A stretch of DNA of 17,883 nucleotides from Nocardioides sp. (GTDB lineage: Bacteria; Actinomycetota; Actinomycetes; Propionibacteriales; Nocardioidaceae): positions 1-17,883 of the forward strand of contig JASLDK010000441.1 of NCBI GenBank assembly GCA_030145945.1, written 5' to 3'. Shown one piece after another: positions 6,993 to 13,696 of the stretch (position 1 is the stretch's first letter; each line of letters starts with the position of its first letter). The position numbers and the translations under genes were made by a program. The notes beneath the pieces are model-generated. The model made no database searches. It saw only the letters and a list, made by a program, of their open reading frames with translations, and was not told the origin of the DNA.

Positions 6993-8021
6993 TCAGCCGA
7001 AGAACACCTGCGCCTCGGCGTACTCCTGGGGGCTGACGAGCTTCAGCGCCCCGGTGCCCTCCGCCAGCGGCACCCGCACGATGGAGGTGCCGCGCAGGGC
7101 CACCATGACGCCGTACTCCCCGTCCGCGACGGCGTCGACGGCCTGGAGCCCGAAGCGGGTGGCGAGCCAGCGGTCGAAGGCGGTGGGGGTGCCGCCGCGC
7201 TGGATGTGACCGAGGACGACGGCGCGCGCCTCCTTGCCGGTGCGTTGCTCGATCTCGTGGGCGAGGCGGTCGCCGATGCCGCCGAGGCGGACATGCCCGA
7301 ACGAATCCTTCTCGCCGCTCGCCAACGTCATGCCGGATCCGTCCGCGGGAACGGCGCCCTCGGAGACCACGATGATCGGGGCGTACTCGCTGCGGAAGCG
7401 GGTCTCGACGTGGGCGCACACGGCGTCGATGTCGAAGGGGACCTCGGGGATCAGGACGGCGCTCGCGCCGCCGGCCATCCCGGAATGCAGGGCGATCCAG
7501 CCCGCGTGCCGTCCCATCACCTCGACGACCAGCACGCGGTGGTGGGACTCGGCGGTCGTATGCAGACGGTCGATCGCCTCCGTCGCGACGTTGACCGCGG
7601 TGTCGAAGCCGAAGGTGAAATCGGTGCCGGACAGGTCGTTGTCGATGGTCTTGGGCACGCCGACCACGGCGACTCCGAGATCGGCCAGCTTCGTCGCGAC
7701 GCCCAGGGTGTCCTCTCCGCCGATCGCGATCAACGCGTCGACACCCGCCGCAGCCAGGTTGTCCTTGATCCGCTCGACGCCACCGTCGACGGCGAAGGGA
7801 TTGGTCCGCGAGGAGCCGAGGATGGTCCCGCCCCGCGGGAGGATCCCGCGGCACTGCTCGATCCCGAGTGGCATCGTGATGCCGTCCAACGGGCCACGCC
7901 AGCCGTCGCGGAAGCCGACGAACTCGAAGCCGTGACCGTTGACACCCTTGCGGACGACGGCCCTGATCACGGCGTTGAGTCCGGGGCAGTCACCGCCTCC
8001 CGTGAGCACTCCGACGCGCAT
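6993..8021 (-). CDS. pfkA: 6-phosphofructokinase (group III; phosphoryl donor ATP or PPi uncertain)
   Basis: Phosphorylates fructose 6-phosphate to fructose 1,6-bisphosphate in glycolysis; cytosolic. 342 residues with the full PFK set: GVLTGGGDCPGLNAVIR (4-20), ILPRGGTILGSSRTNP, GGEDT (101-105), PKTIDND with the catalytic TIDND (123-129), EVMGRHAGWIA (167-177) and GHIQRGGTPTAFDR (271-284). At the two positions that separate donors it has D104 and K124, the combination classically tied to pyrophosphate use; E. coli PFK has Gly at both. Closely related actinobacterial enzymes are reported with either donor, so the call is left open. The ATG at 8021 has TAGGTT 6 nt upstream, indicating a leaderless start. 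It is divergent from the DUF1028 gene and is followed by hairpin copy 2. Confidence 0.94.
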   Translation of the reverse strand: MRVGVLTGGGDCPGLNAVIRAVVRKGVNGHGFEFVGFRDGWRGPLDGITMPLGIEQCRGILPRGGTILGSSRTNPFAVDGGVERIKDNLAAAGVDALIAIGGEDTLGVATKLADLGVAVVGVPKTIDNDLSGTDFTFGFDTAVNVATEAIDRLHTTAESHHRVLVVEVMGRHAGWIALHSGMAGGASAVLIPEVPFDIDAVCAHVETRFRSEYAPIIVVSEGAVPADGSGMTLASGEKDSFGHVRLGGIGDRLAHEIEQRTGKEARAVVLGHIQRGGTPTAFDRWLATRFGLQAVDAVADGEYGVMVALRGTSIVRVPLAEGTGALKLVSPQEYAEAQVFFG

Positions 8022-8027
8022 GTGTCC

Positions 8028-8033
8028 AACCTA
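8028..8033 (-). promoter_or_regulatory. Putative -10 box of pfk (leaderless)
   Basis: Minus-strand TAGGTT, then GGACAC (6 nt), then the pfk ATG. The upstream part of this promoter overlaps that of the divergent DUF1028 gene. Confidence 0.6.
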
Positions 8034-8047
8034 CGCTGCGCGATCTC

Positions 8048-8053
8048 TAAGGT
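8048..8053 (+). promoter_or_regulatory. Putative -10 box of the DUF1028 gene (leaderless)
   Basis: TAAGGT, then GAGGCC (6 nt), then ATG at 8060. The expected -35 position would fall on or next to the pfk -10 box. The GAGG inside the spacer is too close to the ATG to be a normal ribosome binding site. Confidence 0.6.
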
Positions 8054-8059
8054 GAGGCC

Positions 8060-8878
8060 ATGACCTTCTCGATCGTGGCCCGATCCGCTGACGGCGACAC
8101 CTGGGGTGTCGCCGTCGCCTCGAAGTTCCTGGCCGTCGGCAACGCCGTTCCGGCTGCCGTGGCGGGGGTCGGGGCGCTGGCGACCCAGGCCGACGCCAAT
8201 GTCGCCTACAAAGGCCTGGCCCTGTCGCACCTCGACGACGGCGCGACCGCGAACGTCGCCCTGCAGCGGTTGATCGAGGAGGACAGCGGTCATGCCCACC
8301 GGCAGGTCGGGATCGTCGACATCGACGGCAACGCCGCCTCCCACACCGGCGTCGAGTGCATCCCGTGGGCAGGCAGCCTGGTCGGCGACGGCTATGCGAT
8401 CCAGGGCAACTGCCTGACCGGACCGGAGGTCGTCGAGGCGATGGAGTCGGCCTGGCTCGCCTCGCCCGAGAATGCTCCGCTGCAGGACCGCCTGATCGCG
8501 GCGTTGTCGGCCGGTGACGAGGCCGGGGGCGACAAGCGCGGGCGTCAGTCGGCCGCGATCCTGGTCGTGCGCGATGGCGCCGGGTACGGCGGGTTCGACG
8601 ACGTGGCCGTGGACCTCCGTGTCGACGACCACGCGGCCCCGATCCCTGAACTGTTGCGGCTCCTGGGCATCAGCGAGCTCTATCTGACCGCCTCCACGGA
8701 TGACGAGAAGGTCGACGTTGACGCAGGCCTGCGCGAAGAACTGACGGCCTTCGCGACGGCGGCAGGCCATCGCGACTTCATGACGTGGGTCGGCACCGAG
8801 AACTACGAGATGCGTGTCGCGCCCGACCTGTCGTGGATCGACCGGCGGATCCTGGCGATCGTGCGCCAGTCAGCCTGA
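8060..8878 (+). CDS. DUF1028 family protein (Ntn-hydrolase-like fold)
   Basis: 272 residues starting M-T-F-S-I-V-A-R, then WGVAVASKFLAVGNAVPAA and a central YAIQGNCLTGPEVVEAM block, the standard pattern of DUF1028. The family adopts an Ntn-hydrolase-like fold with no assigned substrate. Removal of Met1 would expose Thr2 as a candidate N-terminal nucleophile (inference). The middle (about 165-205) has the conserved G-D-K-R-G-R-Q-S-A-A-I-L-V-V segment and the acidic D-D-V-A-V-D-L-R-V-D-D-H, possibly metal-binding. No signal peptide is seen, so it is probably cytosolic. The C-terminal extension is short, with no peptidoglycan-binding module. The start is supported by the -10 box 6 nt upstream. 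The 3' end overlaps the convergent coiled-coil gene by 9 nt. Its pairing with pfk may reflect shared regulation, with no known functional link. Confidence 0.88.
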   Translation: MTFSIVARSADGDTWGVAVASKFLAVGNAVPAAVAGVGALATQADANVAYKGLALSHLDDGATANVALQRLIEEDSGHAHRQVGIVDIDGNAASHTGVECIPWAGSLVGDGYAIQGNCLTGPEVVEAMESAWLASPENAPLQDRLIAALSAGDEAGGDKRGRQSAAILVVRDGAGYGGFDDVAVDLRVDDHAAPIPELLRLLGISELYLTASTDDEKVDVDAGLREELTAFATAAGHRDFMTWVGTENYEMRVAPDLSWIDRRILAIVRQSA

Positions 8879-9775
8879 AACCGCTCGGTCGAGCTTGTCG
8901 AGGGCTGCCTGGGCGGCGTCTCTCTCGGCAGCAGCGGTCCGCAGGTCCGCCGACGCACCGTCGCGAACCTCCTCCGCCTCGGCGATCTCCTCGTCGAGGC
9001 CGTCGGACTCGTCCTCGAGCTCGGTCAACCTGCGCCGCAGCTCGTCGATCTCCGCCTGCACCTGCAGCGACCGCGCGGACAGCCGATCCAGCTCCGCGAG
9101 CGTCTCGTCGTGGGCCGCCCGGGCTGCCTCGTGCTCCTCGGCCGCCGCCTCCAGACGTTCCTCGGCGGCAGCACGCGCCTTCGCCACCCGGTCCGGATCG
9201 GGTACGACGTGTAGGTCGGGCGGTCCCGGACGCGGGGCCTCGCGCGGAGTTGCACTGAATCCCAGCGCGGCGGGGAGTGCCACGGAGCTTCCCAGCACGA
9301 TCGGGTCCATCTGCTCCACGCCGGTGGTCCGCAGGGCCGCCACCAACAGTCCACTGCGCACGGCCCGGCCGCACTCGGCGTCGACCATGGCGGCGGTGAG
9401 CGTTGCCTCCACCTGCTCGGCGACGGCCTCGGTGACCTTGACACCTTCCTCGCCGGCGAGTCGACGGGCCTGGGTGGTGACGGCGGCCGTCACCTGACGG
9501 CGCTGCTTGGTCAGCGCGCGCAGCTCTCCGGCGGACATCGCGGCCTGAGCTTCGCGCAGGGCCGCCCCGACGCTGAGCACCTGGTCGACCTGAGCCGCCT
9601 CCCGGCGTACCAGGAGGTTGACCACCCAAGCGGCCAGGCTGGGCTTGCGCAAGGCCTTGACCTCGGCGGCCAGCGGCGTCCCCTTGAATTCCTTGACCCG
9701 CGCATCGCGTGCGGGTGTGAACTCCGGCAGCGGCAAGCCGTAGAGCTCGTCCGCGACGGCCAGGAGGTCAGTCAT
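8870..9775 (-). CDS. Coiled-coil protein of unknown function, last gene of the sensor operon
   Basis: 301 residues from ATG 9775, which overlaps the stop of the response-regulator gene by 8 nt (ATGACTGA). A longer frame to 9859 adds 28 residues of regulator DNA with no sense and was rejected. The N-terminal half is globular and Ala/Leu-rich, with LLAVADELYGLPLPEFTPARDARVKEF and SLAAWVVNLLVRR. A basic segment near K-Q-R-R-Q-V follows. A Pro-rich hinge (about 195-210) leads to a long heptad-rich coiled coil from about 215 to the end, dense in Ala, Glu, Arg and Asp. No membrane helix or catalytic motif is seen. The LAAWVVNLL block recalls uncharacterised actinobacterial proteins of this size, for which I know no function. 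Overlap with the regulator suggests translational coupling and possibly a shared process. Confidence 0.75.
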   Translation of the reverse strand: MTDLLAVADELYGLPLPEFTPARDARVKEFKGTPLAAEVKALRKPSLAAWVVNLLVRREAAQVDQVLSVGAALREAQAAMSAGELRALTKQRRQVTAAVTTQARRLAGEEGVKVTEAVAEQVEATLTAAMVDAECGRAVRSGLLVAALRTTGVEQMDPIVLGSSVALPAALGFSATPREAPRPGPPDLHVVPDPDRVAKARAAAEERLEAAAEEHEAARAAHDETLAELDRLSARSLQVQAEIDELRRRLTELEDESDGLDEEIAEAEEVRDGASADLRTAAAERDAAQAALDKLDRAVSG

Positions 9776-10415
9776 CCTCGTCCAGTCCCTGCTCGATGAC
9801 ATAGCGGGTGAGCTCGACGCGGTTGTGCAGTTGCAGCTTGCGCAAGGAGTTCTGGACATGGTTCTGGACGGTCCGGTGCGAGAGCACCAGCCGCTCGGCG
9901 ATCTGCTTGTAGGACATGCCCTTCGCGACCATCTTGAGCACCTCCGTCTCGCGATCGGTCAGTCGCTCACCGGGCGGCACCGGCTGGTTCATCCGGCGGA
10001 ACTCCCCCAGCACCAGCGCAGCGAGTCCGGGGGTGAACACGGTGTCGCCCGCAGCGACGCGGCGTACGGCGTCCAGCAGCTCGTCCCGCGAGGCCGACTT
10101 GAGGAGGTATCCCGTGGCACCGGCCTTGACCGCAGCCAGCACGTCGTCCTGCTCCCCCGACGCCGACAGGATCAGCACGCGCGCCGACGGATCCTGGGCC
10201 AGCACCTGCGCAGTCACCTCGACGCCCGTGGGTGCGGGGATCTGGAGATCGAGCACGACGACCTGGGGGCGGGTCGCGGCGAACCTGGTGAGCGCGTCGG
10301 TGCCGTTGGCGGCCACCGCGACCACCTCGAAGCCCGCGTCGGTGAGATCGCGCTCGACGGCATCACGCCACATCGGGTGGTCGTCGACCACCATCACCCG
10401 GATCCGGTCGGTCAT
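9768..10415 (-). CDS. LuxR/NarL-family response regulator, partner of the MacS-type kinase
   Basis: 215 residues. The receiver domain (about 5-120) has the acidic pair D11-D12, the phospho-acceptor D56 in V-V-V-L-D-L-Q-I-P, the switch serine in L-I-L-S-A-S and K105 in G-Y-L-L-K. A linker leads to a C-terminal LuxR-type helix-turn-helix (about 150-205) with L-T-D-R-E-T-E-V-L-K-M-V-A-K-G-M-S-Y-K-Q-I-A and the recognition helix S-H-R-T-V-Q-N-H-V. All key receiver residues are present, so it should be phosphorylated by a kinase. ATG 10415 overlaps the flavin-reductase-like stop as ATGA. The kinase lies two genes upstream in the same operon. Target promoters are unknown; no obvious inverted-repeat operator was seen. 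Confidence 0.92.
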   Translation of the reverse strand: MTDRIRVMVVDDHPMWRDAVERDLTDAGFEVVAVAANGTDALTRFAATRPQVVVLDLQIPAPTGVEVTAQVLAQDPSARVLILSASGEQDDVLAAVKAGATGYLLKSASRDELLDAVRRVAAGDTVFTPGLAALVLGEFRRMNQPVPPGERLTDRETEVLKMVAKGMSYKQIAERLVLSHRTVQNHVQNSLRKLQLHNRVELTRYVIEQGLDEDD

Positions 10416-10921
10416 GGACCGACCCTATGGAAGCGTCCCCGCCGATGCATCAGTGGATCCACGTCGTCGCCGACCTCGATCCGCTCGAGCACGCAGGAAA
10501 CCTCGACCGACCAACCCATCTCACGCTCGCCGACCAGTCGGACGCCGGCCCAGGTGGTCGCGCTCCCCAGGCGGGGACCGTGGTCCTCCTGCACGAACGG
10601 TGCCTGCCGGAACGGCCCACCCGGCGCAGGCGCCGTGCCGGCAAAGGCTTCGGCCAGCCCTCGGTCCTCCCACGACAGCAGTTGCACGACGCCGCGGCCT
10701 GTCTCGCGCAGCGTGTCCACGAGGTCGGAGTCCGGATCGAGCAGTGCGAGTGCGGTCGGCTCGGGGCCGAGCGCGATCATCATCGAGGTCACCGTCAAGC
10801 CGGACCGATCGGGGTCCGCGCCCGAGGTCCACAGCGTGACCGCACCCGTGACATGGCCCCGGAGACGTCGGGCCGGATCGGGATCGGCGTCAGCGAAAGG
10901 GTGGGTGCTGTGGATGGTCAT
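10412..10921 (-). CDS. Flavin-reductase-like FMN-binding split-barrel protein, between kinase and regulator
   Basis: 169 residues from ATG 10921, which forms an ATGA overlap with the kinase stop; the longer frame from 10966 only reads back into kinase DNA. The sequence fits the flavin reductase/FMN-binding split-barrel family: GHVTGAVTLWTSG (strand and turn), GLTVTSMMIALGPEPTALALLDPDSDLVDTLRETGRGVVQLLS (the FMN-contact region in relatives), then F-V-Q-E-D-H-G-P-R and a final strand L-E-R-I-E-V-G-D-D-V-D-P-L-M-H-R-R-G-R-F-H-R. Relatives use FMN or FAD and often supply reduced flavin to a monooxygenase; no such oxygenase is nearby. Its position, with ATGA overlaps to both kinase and regulator, suggests a redox or flavin input to this two-component system (inference). 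An enzymatic role remains possible. Confidence 0.75.
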   Translation of the reverse strand: MTIHSTHPFADADPDPARRLRGHVTGAVTLWTSGADPDRSGLTVTSMMIALGPEPTALALLDPDSDLVDTLRETGRGVVQLLSWEDRGLAEAFAGTAPAPGGPFRQAPFVQEDHGPRLGSATTWAGVRLVGEREMGWSVEVSCVLERIEVGDDVDPLMHRRGRFHRVGP

Positions 10922-12060
10922 CGCGGCCCTCCTCGACCGTCCGGACGGGGTACGACGAAGGTCCACTCGGTCCCGTGCGTGCCGGTGTCGAGGGTGGCGG
11001 TGCCAGCCAGGTCGCGGATGCGTCCCCGGATCGACTCGACGACACCGAGCCGGCCGTCGTTCTCGGCGGCCTCCAGCCGACCGGAGGGGATGCCGGGACC
11101 CTCGTCGCGAACCGTCACCTCGACGTGGTCGCCGAGATCCTCGACCAAGACCCAGGCTGGGGCGTCAGTGCCGACATGACGGTCGACGTTGTCCAGACAC
11201 GCCCGCACCGCGGCGACCAGTTCCGCGACTGTGGGTGGAGGCAACTCGACGACACCGGCAGGCAGTGCGATCTCGGTGCGCGGCCGACGACCGAGGGCGC
11301 CGAGCGCGGCAGCCAGATCCGTGGTCCCACCGCCGTTCGCGGGCATGGTCGATCCCACAGCGTCCTGGGACCGGATCAGCGTGCGCAGCGCCGCCTCCTG
11401 CTCACCGGCCGCGCGTCCGAGTTCACCACCCTGGCGCTGCACGAGCGCGAGCACCTGCAGCATCCCGTCGTGCACGGCGCGGGCCAGCCGCGCTCGTTCG
11501 GCACCCGCTGCCGCCTCGCGCTGGGCCAGGTCGCGCTCGGCTGCCATCGACTTCAACGACTCACACAGGAAGCCGACCATCGAGCCGCCGAGGAGGATCA
11601 GGAAGACGTTGCCCCAGTTCTTCTGGCTCAGATCGGATCGGATGAGCAGGTCCACCGCGCCCAGCACGACACCTGCGGCGGTTCCACCCGTCCAGCCGAA
11701 GCGGATCGCCCATGCCAGCAGGGCTCCGACGATCCAGTAACCCGGGATGGTCGCGTTGAACCACTCTCCCTTGACCACGGGCGTCGCCAGCAGTAGGCCA
11801 ACCGCCAGGGCCAGGTCGAGCAGCAGGACGACGGGCATCCGCCGTTCGGGGGCGGCGTACACGATCGTGAGGGCGACCGTCGCCACCACCATGATGCCGA
11901 CACACACCCATCCGAGCGCGGGATGGTCGAAGTTGTTGCGGACCGCGTTGAGGACCACGGCGTGGATGAGGACCACGAAGCGCAGCACCGCGAGGGCGCG
12001 GAACATGCGGTCCTCGACCGCGATCGCGGCCCGAGTCGTCGTGGCCTGCGCCATCGACAT
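10918..12060 (-). CDS. macS: MacS-type sensor histidine kinase
   Basis: 380 residues. The N-terminal part (about 18-165) holds five or six membrane helices in the pattern of the MacS/DUF5931 sensor domain: FRALAVLRFVVLIHAVVLNAVRN, WVCVGIMVVATVALTIVYAA, VVLLLDLALAVGLLLATPVV, YWIVGALLAWAIRFGW, AAGVVLGAVDLLIRS and VFLILLGGSMVGFLCESL. A short dimerisation helix follows, with H197 as phospho-acceptor in R-L-A-R-A-V-H-D-G-M-L-Q-V-L-A-L-V. The GHKL ATPase part has N291 and D-E-G-P-G-I (319-324), then G-R-L-G-V-V-E-S-I and G-T-E-W-T-F. There is little extracytoplasmic sequence, so the signal is probably sensed within or at the membrane. Its ATG overlaps the acyltransferase stop (TGATG); it is followed by the FMN-binding gene and the LuxR regulator. 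Confidence 0.9.
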   Translation of the reverse strand: MSMAQATTTRAAIAVEDRMFRALAVLRFVVLIHAVVLNAVRNNFDHPALGWVCVGIMVVATVALTIVYAAPERRMPVVLLLDLALAVGLLLATPVVKGEWFNATIPGYWIVGALLAWAIRFGWTGGTAAGVVLGAVDLLIRSDLSQKNWGNVFLILLGGSMVGFLCESLKSMAAERDLAQREAAAGAERARLARAVHDGMLQVLALVQRQGGELGRAAGEQEAALRTLIRSQDAVGSTMPANGGGTTDLAAALGALGRRPRTEIALPAGVVELPPPTVAELVAAVRACLDNVDRHVGTDAPAWVLVEDLGDHVEVTVRDEGPGIPSGRLEAAENDGRLGVVESIRGRIRDLAGTATLDTGTHGTEWTFVVPRPDGRGGPR

Positions 12061-12776
12061 CAGGACGCGAGCTTGCCCTCGCCGCCGTCGCGGTCGGTCT
12101 TGCGCGACTCGGCCTTGGCGCGGGTGGCGTACATGTCGACGTACTCCTGCTGGGAGAGCCGCATGATCTCGTACATGATCTCGTCGGTGATCGAGCGCAG
12201 GATGAAGCGGTCGTTCTCCATGCCGGCGTAGCGCGAGAAGTCGAGCGGCTTGCCGAATCGCACGGTGGGACGGGTGATCCGGCCGAACTTCTTGCCCGGC
12301 GGCGCCACGACATCGGTGCCGACGACAGCGACCGGGATCACCGGGACACCGGTCTCCAGGGTGAGCCGGGCAATGCCGGTCTTGCCGCGGTAGAGACGAC
12401 CGTCGTGGGAGCGCGTGCCTTCGGGGTAGATGCCGAACAGCTCGCCCTCGGCAAGGACCCGTTTGGCCGAGACGAGGGCGCCGGAGGCGGCGTCACCACT
12501 GGTGCGGTCGATCGGGATGTTGCCGGTGCCGCTGAAGAAGTTCTTCTGCAACCAGCCCTTGATCCCGGGCGAGGTGAAGTATTCGGCCTTCGCGACGAAA
12601 CGCACCATCCGCGGGATGACCAGCGGCATGAACAGCCAGTCGGCGTACGACAGGTGGTTGCTGGCGAGGATCGCGGGCCCGCTCGAGGGGACGTTCTCGA
12701 CACCCTCGGCGTGCGGTCGGAAGATTACCTTCAGCAGGGGCCCGAGAGCGATGAACTTCAGGAACCAGTAGAACAC
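12060..12776 (-). CDS. Lysophospholipid acyltransferase (PlsC/1-acylglycerol-3-phosphate acyltransferase family)
   Basis: Transfers an acyl chain to a lysophospholipid such as 1-acylglycerol 3-phosphate at the inner face of the membrane. From the chosen GTG at 12776 it has 238 residues. An N-terminal hydrophobic helix (F-Y-W-F-L-K-F-I-A-L-G-P-L-L-K-V-I) anchors it. The catalytic NHxxxxD motif is N-H-L-S-Y-A-D. The glycerolphosphate-binding block is F-G-I-Y-P-E-G-T-R-S-H-D-G, and G-K-T-G-I-A-R-L precedes V-P-V-I-P-V-A-V-V-G. The GTG start is favoured because AGAGAGG lies 9 nt upstream and homology starts here; the longer frame from 12848 adds 24 residues of poor fit. First gene of the five-gene sensor operon, which suggests that the kinase is linked to membrane-lipid state or is simply co-transcribed. 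Confidence 0.88.
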   Translation of the reverse strand: MFYWFLKFIALGPLLKVIFRPHAEGVENVPSSGPAILASNHLSYADWLFMPLVIPRMVRFVAKAEYFTSPGIKGWLQKNFFSGTGNIPIDRTSGDAASGALVSAKRVLAEGELFGIYPEGTRSHDGRLYRGKTGIARLTLETGVPVIPVAVVGTDVVAPPGKKFGRITRPTVRFGKPLDFSRYAGMENDRFILRSITDEIMYEIMRLSQQEYVDMYATRAKAESRKTDRDGGEGKLAS

Positions 12777-12785
12777 CAGACCGCG

Positions 12786-12792
12786 CCTCTCT
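12786..12792 (-). promoter_or_regulatory. Shine-Dalgarno that decides the acyltransferase start
   Basis: Minus-strand AGAGAGG lies 9 nt before GTG 12776. It supports this start over the longer frame beginning at 12848. Confidence 0.6.
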
Positions 12793-12824
12793 GCCGTCGC
12801 CGGGCGCCCGCCCGATCGGAGTCC

Positions 12825-12830
12825 ACCGTA
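12825..12830 (-). promoter_or_regulatory. Possible -10 box of the acyltransferase/sensor operon
   Basis: Minus-strand TACGGT fits TANNNT and would give a leader of roughly 40 nt containing the AGAGAGG site. No clear -35 is visible, and other TA-containing hexamers occur nearby. Confidence 0.3.
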
Positions 12831-12865
12831 GTGCCTCCACGCCAACAAGATGTAGCCGCGAGCGG

Positions 12866-12871
12866 CACAAT
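12866..12871 (+). promoter_or_regulatory. Putative -10 box of the hydrolase gene (leaderless)
   Basis: CACAAT, one base from TANAAT, is followed by GTGTAC (6 nt) and ATG at 12878. The same 6-nt distance is seen for pfk, aroG and DUF1028. It favours ATG 12878 over GTG 12872. Confidence 0.45.
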
Positions 12872-12877
12872 GTGTAC

Positions 12878-13663
12878 ATGCCCGCGCAGAACGAGCCCCT
12901 CACCATCACCGCCCGCCCCGAGCTGACCGGCGGTCGCCGGATCGGGGTTCTTCTCAGCCACGGCTTCACCGGCTCGCCTGCGTCGATGCGCCCGTGGGGT
13001 GAGCACCTCGGTTCCCTCGGGTACGGCGTCGTCGTACCGCTCCTGCCCGGGCACGGCACGACGTGGCAGGACCTCAACACCAAGCGCTGGCAGGACTGGT
13101 ACGCCGAGATCACCCGAACCTTCGACGCGCTGCTGGCCGAGCACGACGCGGTGGTGATCGGCGGCCTCTCGATGGGCGGCGCGCTGGTGCTGCGGTTGGC
13201 CGCGGACCGCCCCGCCGACGTCGCGGGCGTGATGGTGGTCAATCCCGCGGTCGGCACGAAGCGTCTCGACGTGAAGCTGCTGCCGGTCCTCAAGCACCTC
13301 GTGCCCTCGTTCCCGGCGATCGCCAACGACATCAAGAAGTCCGGCGTCGACGAGAGCGGCTATGACCGCACCCCGCTCAGGGCGATCCACTCCTTGATCC
13401 AGGCATGGCCCGCACTGCGCGGCGACCTGTCGCGGATCACCTCACCGCTGATCTACTTCCGCTCCGCCGACGACCACGTCGTCGACGGTGTGACCGAACC
13501 GCTCGTGCTCAAGGGCGTCAACTCCACCGACATCACCCGGATCGGCCTCCCGGACAGCTTCCACGTCGCCACCCTCGACAACGATGCACCGACGATCTTC
13601 GCGGAGTCAGCGGACTTCATCGCCCGCGTCACGGCGGCGCCCACCCCCGGCGACGACGCATAG
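12878..13663 (+). CDS. Alpha/beta hydrolase, carboxylesterase or monoacylglycerol-lipase type
   Basis: 261 residues, cytosolic, resembling the Est30-like carboxylesterases and monoacylglycerol lipases. The oxyanion-hole segment is L-S-H-G-F-T-G-S (27-34). The nucleophile is S98 in G-G-L-S-M-G-G. The acid is probably D199 in S-A-D-D-H-V-V, and the base H229 in D-S-F-H-V. A small cap region with PSFPAIANDIKKSG and YDRTPLRAIHSL lies between strand 6 and the acid. It is divergent from the acyltransferase operon over about 100 bp, so a lipid-related substrate is reasonable but unproven. The start at ATG 12878 rests on the -10 box 6 nt upstream; GTG 12872 would add two residues. It is followed after 33 nt by a gene with its own promoter-like box. 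Confidence 0.88.
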   Translation: MPAQNEPLTITARPELTGGRRIGVLLSHGFTGSPASMRPWGEHLGSLGYGVVVPLLPGHGTTWQDLNTKRWQDWYAEITRTFDALLAEHDAVVIGGLSMGGALVLRLAADRPADVAGVMVVNPAVGTKRLDVKLLPVLKHLVPSFPAIANDIKKSGVDESGYDRTPLRAIHSLIQAWPALRGDLSRITSPLIYFRSADDHVVDGVTEPLVLKGVNSTDITRIGLPDSFHVATLDNDAPTIFAESADFIARVTAAPTPGDDA

Positions 13664-13684
13664 ATCGGACTACCGGCCCGGGCG

Positions 13685-13690
13685 TACGCT
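13685..13690 (+). promoter_or_regulatory. Putative -10 box of the small membrane-protein gene (leaderless)
   Basis: TACGCT, then GGACCG (6 nt), then GTG 13697. This box alone would make the small gene independent of the hydrolase gene. Confidence 0.5.
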
Positions 13691-13696
13691 GGACCG

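Noticed and set aside
9776..9859. N-terminal extension of the coiled-coil protein
   Set aside because: Its Cys/Ser-rich residues come from antisense-like reading of regulator DNA; ATG 9775 gives the normal 8-nt operon overlap.
9825..11645. 606-codon plus-strand open frame opposite the kinase/regulator operon
   Set aside because: GC-rich shadow: Arg/Pro/Ser-rich translation without domains, covering three well-supported minus-strand genes.
12777..12848. Longer acyltransferase N-terminus from ATG 12848
   Set aside because: The extra 24 residues are Arg/Gly-rich with no family match, while GTG 12776 has a spaced AGAGAGG.
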